A stretch of 5,741 nucleotides of DNA from Acidobacteriota bacterium (GTDB lineage: Bacteria > Acidobacteriota > Thermoanaerobaculia > Multivoradales > SZUA-115): the NCBI GenBank assembly GCA_003231035.1, contig QIHU01000380.1, positions 1 to 5,741 on the forward strand, given 5' to 3'. Shown here piece after piece: positions 1-5,741 of the stretch. The notes beneath the pieces are model-generated. The model saw only the letters and a list, made by a program, of their open reading frames with translations. It was not told the origin of the DNA and did not search any database. Every line of letters starts with the position of its first letter. Within the stretch, counting starts at the first letter, position 1. A program made the position numbers and the translations under genes.

Positions 1-278
1 CTGACCCACCTCGGCCGTGTTTCGAGTGTAGTCGAGAGTGATCCTCGTTTCATCTTCTAGTCAGGGAATCCGTCGTCGGGGCCGTCGGGCTTTGGAAAAC
101 GCGTAGCGTTTTCCAAAGGGTGTGGGAGGGTGACGTCCGCAGCAGCCTTCCATGCCCCGTCAGACCGGCGACCGGGGGGAGTTGGGGGTCTGGGGGAAGT
201 GGTCGACCCGGCCGGCTACATTTCCGACTGGCGCTGAGGATTGGGTGGCTGCCGCGCTGGCGTGTTCGCCGCCTCCAC
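1..278. other. Non-coding stretch at window start
   Basis: I see no convincing gene here. The open frames that cross it are short and give arginine-, proline- and glycine-rich translations typical of chance frames in GC-rich DNA. Two structured elements are present: a perfect hairpin at 90-118 and a cluster of G runs at 174-202. A gene ending or starting just outside the left edge cannot be excluded. Confidence 0.5.
90..118. repeat. Perfect 13-bp-stem hairpin, 3-nt loop
   Basis: The left arm CTTTGGAAAACGC (90-102) and right arm GCGTTTTCCAAAG (106-118) are exact reverse complements around the loop GTA. No T tract follows on either strand, so it is not a classical intrinsic terminator. It could be a dispersed REP-like palindrome, a transposon-end relic, or a bidirectional stop signal for flanking transcripts. 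No second copy occurs in the window. The structure is certain; the role is not. Confidence 0.75.
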
Positions 279-428
279 CTACCCTTGTTGCAGGGAGATC
301 TCTTCCTCGCTGAGAACTTTTCTCATTTTCAGTAGTACCAACTTTGGGGGCACGTCAGTGATCGTGGTCCGCTTGCCTTCCGGGGCGACGATCAGGGAGG
401 GGCGGCCGAAGGGATCAAAGCCAGACAT
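279..428 (-). CDS. Possible small hypothetical protein, 49 aa
   Basis: An ATG at 426-428 (minus strand) opens a 49-codon frame ending in TAG at 279-281. The product begins MSGFDPFGRPSLIVAPEGK and ends KVLSEEEISLQQG. It has balanced composition, with a hydrophobic-plus-charged C-terminal half, unlike the Arg/Pro/Gly-rich noise of most short frames here. Codons in the first half favour G or C in the third position, as expected for a high-GC coding sequence; the second half does so less. No Shine-Dalgarno sequence lies at a useful distance before the ATG. The frame stays open about 30 codons further upstream with no ATG, so this could be the tail of a decayed gene rather than an intact one. It lies about 150 bp downstream of the 712-residue gene on the same strand, beyond a hairpin. 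I do not recognise a family. Confidence 0.38.
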   Translation of the reverse strand: MSGFDPFGRPSLIVAPEGKRTTITDVPPKLVLLKMRKVLSEEEISLQQG

Positions 429-539
429 CTGGGTGTAACCAATTCCTGGTCTGCTTCGGTCGTCTTCGCCCCTTCCCGGCAGTCCCGCTGACTCCCCTTC
501 CGCCCCACTTCTTGACCGCTATCTCGCGATGCCAGGGGT

Positions 540-567
540 GAGGCGCCAGTGTTGCCACCGGCGCCTC
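540..567 (-). terminator. GC-rich hairpin after the 712-aa gene, possible terminator
   Basis: GAGGCGCC (540-547) and GGCGCCTC (560-567) form an exact 8-bp stem around a 12-nt loop. On the minus strand the hairpin starts 9 nt after the TAA stop at 577-579, the usual place for a transcription end. It lacks a downstream U tract, so it would be an atypical or Rho-assisted terminator, or an RNA 3'-end stabiliser. Confidence 0.45.
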
Positions 568-576
568 GGTATGATT

Positions 577-2715
577 TTACAGGCTGCTGGGAGCTACAAC
601 TCCTGGCAGTTTTCGAGAGGGCACGTAGGGTCGTCGACCGGCGACTTCAACTTCGACCGGCGCGATCTCGAAGCTCTCGCCAGAGGCGGTCGTGAGTCGG
701 CCACCGAGGGTGTACGTTCCCGGCTGTGCCTCGTCGGCGACACCGATTTTGTAGGTCACCTCAACGCCTTCCTCGGAGAACTGGAGCCACAGCAGCTTGC
801 TGCCACGGCGCTGGTAGAAGGCTCCGGCGCGATCGAGTGGGCGCTCCTTCCAACCCTCGGGGATCTCGAGTGCGGCTAGCAATCCCTGGACCGGTACGTC
901 AGCCTTGACCCGCAGCCGCACCTCGAAGGTGCCTCCGGGAGAGGCCGCCAGCGCCTCGGACCCGAAAGCGCTGCCGCGCAGGTCGACCGAATCGAGGCTC
1001 GGGCGCCGCTGGGCCGCCACCGCGGTGGTTCGGCTGTTGGTGGCCCAGGCGGTGATGGAGTCGAAGAGGGCGGCGTCTTTGGGTACGCCACATCCGCCGG
1101 TGGTTTCCCCGCGAGCCCAGATGCGCGCGGCCGCGTCCATCTCTGGATCGTCCAGTAGCAGGTTGGGTCCTGAAGAGCAGCTGGCGAAATGAGGCACCGC
1201 GAGCTTGGACACTAGAGTGACGGTGCTGCCGAACGGGCTGCCCGGAATCGGGTCGCCTCGGCCGATGAAGCGATAGCTCTCCGTCGTGCCGTCGAGCAGG
1301 GTGGCGTCGATTTGGCCGTCGATGTAGAAGAGATCCTCGAACACGACGGTTTGGCCGAACTTGAGAGTCTCGGGGCCGCTGAACAGCTTCTTGAAGAAGC
1401 CACCGACCGCCTTGATGCCCTTGACGAGCGCCTTGCCGACCTTGATGGCCGGTCCGATGTCGGCAACGATGGCGCCAGCGGCGGCTCCGGCCAGTACGCC
1501 TCGTACCGAGGTCTCTCCTTCCGAGACCAGGTCAAACGTTGCCTTGCCAACGGCACCGATGACCGCCCCACCGGCACTCTGAATGATCACCGTGGGGACT
1601 CCGACATTCCCTTGCAGCTCCTCGGGCGGAATGTTCAGGTTGCCGAAGGTGTACTGGTCCTCCGTGGGGAGGAACTCGCCGACGGAACCTGCCCAATCCC
1701 AGTTTTCGAAATTCCAGCTGTAACTGCTGTTGCCCGGCCGAATCGCCAAGGGCTGAGAGCCGGATGCGGTGGATCTGTCCTGGCCCGATTTGGCGTAGCT
1801 GGAACAGCGTGCGATCGATACTGGAAGCTCACCGCTCAGCGAGTCGGAGTTGCCATTGACATCAGACCAGGATAGGTCGTAGGTGACGTTCTTGAGACTG
1901 GGAGCTCCGCCGATCGCTTTGACATCGGTTTCGAAGTTGACACTGCCACCGGCTTGCACGAGCGAGGTGATGAAACTGGTTTGCGACAACTGCAAAGCAC
2001 TTGGGGGAGAGAGATCCATGGTGACGCTCGCAAGATCCACGTTGCCGACGTTCTTAAACTCGAAACGCCAGCGCAGCGGATAGTCCGGGCAATCTTGTGC
2101 GAGCAAGTCTGGCGAGATCGGCTGAATACCGACCCCTCCTGGAGTGATCGAGATGCCGCCGATGGTCGGAGTCGCTGCTTTGGCTTGCGCGATGAACTTC
2201 GAGGGTCCTGGGACTACCGAGCGTACCGAAGGGTAGATTTCTGGGCCGAGCGCGTCGAAGTCGTAGCTACCGAGCATCTGGAAGAAGGACAACTCTACGC
2301 CGAGCTTTTCGGCGAGCGGGCCCACTTCTAGTGTCTCGAAGCTCTGCGAGACGAGCAGCGTTCCAAGGCTCGCGTGGCGGACCGAAAGGGTGTGCTGGCC
2401 GACCTCAGGAATGCCGAGGGTGGTCCAAACCACCCATCCCTCGTCGCCGCGCGGTCCTCCAGTGCTCTGAAAGTCGATGTCGACGATGTAGTCGGTGCCG
2501 TCGTACCAGACCTGACCGATGGAGGGCTGGATGCCCTCTTCCGCGAATCGGCTAGAGACCATCACCGAAGTGACATGGGGGAGTTGCTCGATCAATACGC
2601 CGATCTCGCTCGGCTGGGCGGGGACTGCCCGGGCTGAGGTGGTGAAGACGGCGATGCAGCCGAGGGCCATCAGCAGGGTCATAATCGCTTTTCGGGGGGT
2701 GAACACTGGATTCAT
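577..2715 (-). CDS. Large secreted protein of unknown function, 712 aa
   Basis: I do not recognise a named family. Residues 1-30 form a Sec signal peptide: a basic RK at 8-9, a hydrophobic core, and an ARA site predicting cleavage after A30. The start is set by AGGAGG six bases before the ATG. Residues about 185-304 look like a beta-sandwich of the CARDB or Ig-like kind (alternating strands, WRFEFKNVGNVDLASV). Residues 372-447 are different: two Gly/Ala-rich hydrophobic segments (about 374-390 and 407-421), then a lysine-rich amphipathic stretch ending GGFFKKLFSG. The C-terminal part (about 590-692) looks like another secreted beta domain, with PGGTFEVRLRV, EIPEGW and PGTYTLGG motifs. Six cysteines in the mature region (209, 304, 513, 541 and others nearby) could pair after export. 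It should act in the periplasm or outside the cell. It is transcribed away from the cytochrome gene and appears monocistronic. No catalytic motif is evident. The middle segment could be a membrane-interacting or glycine-zipper region. Confidence 0.88.
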   Translation of the reverse strand: MNPVFTPRKAIMTLLMALGCIAVFTTSARAVPAQPSEIGVLIEQLPHVTSVMVSSRFAEEGIQPSIGQVWYDGTDYIVDIDFQSTGGPRGDEGWVVWTTLGIPEVGQHTLSVRHASLGTLLVSQSFETLEVGPLAEKLGVELSFFQMLGSYDFDALGPEIYPSVRSVVPGPSKFIAQAKAATPTIGGISITPGGVGIQPISPDLLAQDCPDYPLRWRFEFKNVGNVDLASVTMDLSPPSALQLSQTSFITSLVQAGGSVNFETDVKAIGGAPSLKNVTYDLSWSDVNGNSDSLSGELPVSIARCSSYAKSGQDRSTASGSQPLAIRPGNSSYSWNFENWDWAGSVGEFLPTEDQYTFGNLNIPPEELQGNVGVPTVIIQSAGGAVIGAVGKATFDLVSEGETSVRGVLAGAAAGAIVADIGPAIKVGKALVKGIKAVGGFFKKLFSGPETLKFGQTVVFEDLFYIDGQIDATLLDGTTESYRFIGRGDPIPGSPFGSTVTLVSKLAVPHFASCSSGPNLLLDDPEMDAAARIWARGETTGGCGVPKDAALFDSITAWATNSRTTAVAAQRRPSLDSVDLRGSAFGSEALAASPGGTFEVRLRVKADVPVQGLLAALEIPEGWKERPLDRAGAFYQRRGSKLLWLQFSEEGVEVTYKIGVADEAQPGTYTLGGRLTTASGESFEIAPVEVEVAGRRPYVPSRKLPGVVAPSSL

Positions 2716-2721
2716 GAGGTT

Positions 2722-2727
2722 CCTCCT
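2722..2727 (-). promoter_or_regulatory. Ribosome binding site of the 712-aa gene
   Basis: AGGAGG on the minus strand lies six bases before the ATG at 2713-2715. This decides the start in favour of the MNPVF start over the internal methionine at residue 12. I could not assign convincing -35 and -10 boxes in the 150 bp upstream. Confidence 0.8.
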
Positions 2728-2938
2728 ACGGTTTGAATCTCCATTGGCATGAGGGCTCTGAGGAGGGGCAGACCCACCTTGACTAGGAGTCGATCGGAGA
2801 GAGAAATGCCCCCCTTACTCTTCGAGAGGTTGTGGGTGGAGGCGAGGAACTCCATCAATACCCTTTCTGCGGCTCACCCTGTGCCCGCAAGTACTGGTGA
2901 AGACTCGCCGCGCACGAGGAGTTTTTCCAGGACAAGCC

Positions 2939-2969
2939 TTGGCTTACTTCGTGTTGGCTTCACTTCGTG
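2939..2969. repeat. Imperfect tandem repeat, 15 and 16 bp
   Basis: TTGGCTTACTTCGTG (2939-2953) is followed directly by TTGGCTTCACTTCGTG (2954-2969). The two units differ only by one inserted C. It may be a recent slippage duplication or a double protein-binding site in the region between the divergent genes. The inverted elements CCAGG/CCTTGG (2927-2942) and CCAGG/CCTGG (2984-2997) lie on either side. Confidence 0.6.
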
Positions 2970-3000
2970 CGAGTCACTGTGCGCCAGGTAAGCCTGGTGA

Positions 3001-3017
3001 AGGAGGAAGCGATGTAG
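3001..3017 (+). other. Consensus RBS followed by ATG-TAG (start-stop)
   Basis: AGGAGG (3001-3006) is spaced five bases from an ATG (3012-3014), which is followed at once by TAG (3015-3017). It could be the surviving translation start of a gene lost from this spot, a minimal start-stop element, or chance. It lies upstream of the PIN-domain remnant on the same strand, where the antitoxin or the toxin N-terminus would be expected. Confidence 0.25.
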
Positions 3018-3136
3018 ATCAGCAGCGCAGAAACCTTCAATCTGGAGTCCAGCTGCAAAATTGCGTGTCTGGTGTGGGCGGCGACCTGAGAGGGCTGCAT
3101 TCTGGCGATAAGCCGCTGTTTTGACAGTGTCGTCGT

Positions 3137-3164
3137 CGCGCGATGGCGCGCGCGCCATCGCGCG
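3137..3164. repeat. Perfect 28-bp palindrome at the broken 5' end of the PIN gene
   Basis: CGCGCGATGGCGCG (3137-3150) is followed without a spacer by its exact reverse complement (3151-3164). With a G-U wobble the pairing extends three more base pairs outward. No T tract follows. It sits where recognisable PIN-domain similarity begins, so it may mark the rearrangement point. It could also be a REP-like element or a very strong RNA hairpin blocking transcripts into the remnant. Confidence 0.75.
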
Positions 3165-3501
3165 GCGCAAGACTTCTGGCGCACCTGTCTACAATCCCGG
3201 CGAGCCTTCCTGACCAGCCACTACGTCCTCGATGAGGCCTACACCCTGCTGCGCCGTCGCCGCCGAGGTCTACGCATGGCCAAGGCTCTCCACGACCTCC
3301 TCGGCGCCAGCCGACTGATCGAAGTGGCGGAAATCGGAGAAGATCCGCGCGCCGCCGGCTGGGAAACCTTCGTTACCTACGAAGAGCAGCTCCTCTCCTT
3401 CACCGACTGCACCTCCTTCGCCCTCATGCGCCAGCGCCAGCTCCTCGAGGCCTTCACCTTCGACGGCCGGCTTCGTCGTGCGACCTCTGCTGACCGCCTG
3501 A
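3150..3501 (+). pseudogene. Broken VapC-type PIN-domain ribonuclease toxin
   Basis: The frame carries signatures of VapC-like PIN toxins, which cleave RNA and are normally paired with a VapB antitoxin. In order they are FLTSHYVLDEAYTLLRRR (from about 3207), the helix MAKALHDLLGASRLIEVAEI, LSFTDCTSFALMRQRQLL and EAFTFDGR. These hold three of the four expected acidic residues: E in VLDEA, D in FTDC and D in TFD. The N-terminal strand with the first catalytic Asp (the usual VDTS-type motif) is missing, and similarity fades into the palindrome at 3137-3164. No ATG, GTG or TTG lies in frame before 3276, already inside the domain. After TFDGR the frame leaves the family pattern, but the next frame reads GFVVRPLLTA then TGA at 3499-3501, a plausible PIN C-terminus. 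A small frame-changing deletion near 3465-3471 would explain this. No VapB gene is visible. It should be inactive. Confidence 0.72.
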
Positions 3502-3619
3502 ATCCACAGAGCGTAACTCTAGTTCAGCCAAGAGTCGTCGCCCGGCCACATGAAACGGAATGGGCCACCATGACACCTGATAGGTTGAAGGTACGACGAT
3601 TCGGCTCAGCCGGTGACTT

Positions 3620-3625
3620 AGGAGG
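3620..3625 (+). promoter_or_regulatory. Ribosome binding site of the cytochrome lipoprotein gene
   Basis: AGGAGG lies seven bases before the ATG at 3633. It fixes the start of the lipoprotein there rather than at the ATG at 3276, which belongs to the PIN remnant in the same open frame. The 118 bp between the remnant's stop (3501) and this site must hold the promoter; no clear -35/-10 pair was found. Confidence 0.8.
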
Positions 3626-3632
3626 TCCTCCC

Positions 3633-5741
3633 ATGCGGTATTGCCCTCGCCCTTTGCGATTCGCTTCCACCCTCGCGCTCACCCTTTGGTTCGTGGGCTG
3701 TCCCGCCGCACCCGAAACGACGCCCGATGCGGTTCCAGCCCCGATCCCAACGGTCGCCGAGGCCGCTCCGTTGGGGATGGACCGGGCGCGGCTCTTCCAG
3801 TACATCACCACCGGTAATCCTGACGGCACCCAGCCCGTCGGCCAACTACCTCCCCAGCCTTTCTACGAGAGTTGGCCACTCTTCCCCGGCCCGGCCAACA
3901 ACCCCAAAGAGTTCCTCAACAAGCGGCTCGGCCTGGCGGTCCACGGCCGCTGGGTGACCGTCTATGTCAACCCGGTCGCCGCCCAACACATCGAAAGCTA
4001 CTTGAACGAGGTCGAGACGGTGCCGGTGGGCGGCACACCGGTGGTACCTCCCACCGAGTTTCCGGCCGGCTCGGTGATCGTCAAGATCAACTTCGCCAAC
4101 GACCCGCAAGCGACGACGGTCCAACAGGCCGCCGACCCTGGGGTGCTGACCGTCTCGTACAAGCCGGCGGAGACGGGATTCTGCCAATCAGGCGTCCAGT
4201 ACAACACCGTGGATTGCCTGGGCGGTGATTGGCTGTGGGCCTTCTATGGCCTGGGTAAGGCCAAAGCCCTCGATTCCTTCATCGCCGAGAGCGCCGGATC
4301 CTTTTGCATCAACTGCCATACACCCGCCTTCAAGGCCGACTACCTGCGCGGGCTGCTGCGCCGGGCACGAACCATCGCTTTCGATCGGGTGCCCACGGCC
4401 GAGCCAGCCCCGCCGCCCACCCTCGCGGCGAACGATCCGTTCTGCCAAGAACCGATCGCGCTCAGCTCCCAGCTTCCTTCGGACGTGGCGCTCGATCCAG
4501 CGAAGATCACCGACCCCGCCCAACGGCAACGGCTCTTCGATTGCTTCGCCTGGCGCACCTTCGTCTCGCTCAACTGGCCGGCTTCCGACCAACGGGGGGT
4601 GCCCGAATCCTCGGCACCCTTCGGCCAGCCCAAAGGGAATCGCACCTGGGAAACCTATGCCCAGACCTACGAGGTCTTCCAACCCCTGGACGCCGACTGG
4701 GTGCCGAGCGAGGAAATCTGGCGGAACCCGCGCCGCCTCCCGTCGGTTTGTTCAAAAGTCGCACCGGGCGAGCCGGTGATCTCGATGAACAGTAAGAGTC
4801 AGTCCAACTTCGCCGACCTGGTGAACGAAACCGGCCAGGCCTTCGCCGGCACTTTCGGCACGCTCACCGACCGCAACGGCCACCTGGTGCACTATCAGGT
4901 GCTGTTCAACCAGACCGAGTTCGACTACTTCCTGGCTGACGGCAAGGCGGCCACCGCCAACCTGACCCCCGTCGGGCCGGCGAGCGGCCCCGAGTCGTTC
5001 CTGCCCGAGGGATCGATCGAAACCAAACCCGCCTGGAAGCAACTGTGCCTCGAATCTAGCTGCGAGCAGCAAGATATCGAGAGCGACTACTACACCCGCA
5101 AGGTCTGGATCTACGACGCCGTGGGTCCCACCTGCAAGCCGATGACCGTCGGCCTGGTCGGCCTGCACATCACCGCCAAGACCTTCTGGGCGCCGCAGTG
5201 GGTGTGGGCGACCTTCGAACACCAGAACAACGTGCCGACGGCCACCCTGGTCGCCGACGGTTCCCGGCGACTTCCTCTTCTTCGATGGAAGCTGCCCGCC
5301 GCAACCGGACACCTGTTTCAGACAGCCTTTCCTCGAAGGCCGGCCGGCCGGCGCCGACCCCTGCTGCCCGAACCTGGAGATCAACCGGATCCCCGGCAAG
5401 CTCGGTTTCGACAGGGGCTACAACAACCAGATGATCCGCCTCGACAAGGTCGGCGGCTCAGGGCTCAACGCGCCCTTCCAGCACGCCATGAGCGAAGCGG
5501 GATCACCCCTAGCCAATTTGATCCTGGTCAACACGCAGTGGCCGATGAACGGCCGGCGGCCGGCCTCCGGCCCATCGACAACCACGACGCTCGCCGCCAA
5601 TACCCGCAACTGTGACAACAACGAACTCTCGCCCGACGGAAGCTGCTACACGCGCATCCCGCGCTTCCTGCGCAACACCGTCATCGAGTCCTACATGACC
5701 ACCTGGATCAACAACAACGACAACCACCCCCAACAAATCAG
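3633..5741 (+). CDS. Cytochrome P460-like lipoprotein with long C-terminal extension; frameshifted, 3' partial
   Basis: Residues 1-23 are a lipoprotein signal ending in the lipobox FVGC, with C23 as the lipid-attachment site. A Pro/Ala/Thr linker follows to about residue 46. Residues about 78-245 resemble cytochrome P460: VYVNP (110-114), FPAGSVIVK with K151 at the place of the heme cross-linking lysine, GGDW (197-200), and the heme c site CINCH (C225, C228, H229) followed by ADY. Cytochromes P460 oxidise hydroxylamine; the related cytochromes c'-beta bind NO. Either role here is inference. From about residue 280 a second region follows that I cannot name (FVSLNWPA 310-317, RTWETY near 339, FWAPQWVWATFEH ending near 530). 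At 5259-5268 the coding frame shifts by +1. The original frame becomes Arg/Pro-rich and stops at 5613-5615. The next frame reads GDFLFFDGSCPPQPDTC, later ANLILVNTQWPMNG and IPRFLRNTVIESYMTTW, and stays open to the window end. The shift may be a sequencing error or a real mutation. The protein should face the periplasm, anchored to a membrane. Confidence 0.8.
5259..5268 (+). other. Frameshift site inside the cytochrome gene
   Basis: Up to GADG-type residues near 5251-5261 the gene reads in one frame; from GGC at 5266 it reads in the next. Removing one T or one C from GGTTCCC (5259-5265) restores a continuous reading through ADG, then PGDF or SGDF, then LFFDGSC. This fits one extra base, or equally a loss of two. 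Confidence 0.75.

Larger units (their letters stand above)
2728..3136. other. Intergenic region between divergent genes
   Basis: No supported gene lies here. Short frames on both strands give products without recognisable features. The region is rich in short repeats: a tandem duplication at 2939-2969, inverted CCAGG elements at 2927-2942 and 2984-2997, and the 9-mer CTGGTGAAG at 2894-2902 and again at 2994-3002. It should carry the promoter of the minus-strand gene, but I could not point to it. The broken PIN gene begins just beyond its right end. Confidence 0.5.

Noticed and set aside
1312..1875. 187-residue plus-strand frame antisense to the 712-residue gene
   Set aside because: It lies wholly inside a well-supported gene, with no ribosome site or family features.
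2874..3170. 98-residue minus-strand frame in the intergenic region
   Set aside because: Its start lies in the PIN remnant, no ribosome site is evident, and the translation shows no domain or signal; probably chance.
4188..4682. 164-residue minus-strand and 163-184-residue plus-strand frames across 4188-4795
   Set aside because: Alternative frames of the cytochrome gene, dominated by Arg, Pro, Gly and Ser as expected of shadows.
5259..5268. Programmed +1 ribosomal frameshifting
   Set aside because: No known slippery or stimulatory signal is visible, and a simple extra base explains the data.
4752..5399. 215-residue minus-strand frame opposite the cytochrome gene
   Set aside because: It mirrors the plus-strand coding sequence in a GC-rich genome, has Gly/Arg/Val-rich composition and no recognisable motif.
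3276..5615. A single 779-residue plus-strand protein
   Set aside because: It merges the PIN remnant with the lipoprotein by chance read-through, and its last 115 or so residues are out-of-frame translation. The real gene starts at 3633 and changes frame near 5263.
1..5741. tRNA, rRNA, CRISPR array or complete insertion sequence
   Set aside because: Read by eye on both strands, I saw no regularly spaced repeats, no tRNA-like cloverleaf and no transposase-like protein.

Overview
The window is GC-rich and looks like a Gram-negative bacterial chromosome. Two exported proteins are encoded: one with a Sec signal peptide and one with a lipobox. Strong AGGAGG ribosome binding sites precede both. The phylum cannot be fixed from the sequence. 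Cytochrome-bearing high-GC groups such as Acidobacteriota or Myxococcota would fit, but that is inference.

Layout. Positions 1-278 hold no convincing gene. They contain a perfect 13-bp-stem hairpin (90-118) and a G-run cluster (174-202). A possible 49-residue protein lies on the minus strand at 279-428. A GC-rich hairpin at 540-567 sits just downstream of the large minus-strand gene at 577-2715. That gene encodes a 712-residue secreted protein of unknown function: N-terminal signal peptide, beta-sandwich-like domains on both sides, and a central glycine-zipper plus cationic amphipathic segment. The 917 bp between this gene and the divergent plus-strand gene hold short direct and inverted repeats, a perfect 28-bp palindrome, and a broken VapC-type PIN-domain ribonuclease gene (about 3150-3501). 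The PIN gene has lost its N-terminus, and its C-terminal end appears to lie in another frame.

The rest (3633 to the window end) is a large lipoprotein cytochrome. Its N-terminal half resembles cytochrome P460: a VYVNP segment, a lysine in a FPAGSVIVK segment at the place of the heme cross-linking lysine, a GDW motif and a CINCH heme site. It is followed by a long extra domain. Its reading frame breaks near 5259-5268, and the true protein continues in the next frame to the window edge without reaching a stop.

The main caution is that the longest plus-strand open frame (3276-5615) is an artefact. It joins the PIN remnant to the cytochrome because no stop lies between them, and it ends in about 115 residues of out-of-frame translation. 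The two large genes are divergent and both exported. Nothing in the sequence shows that they work together.
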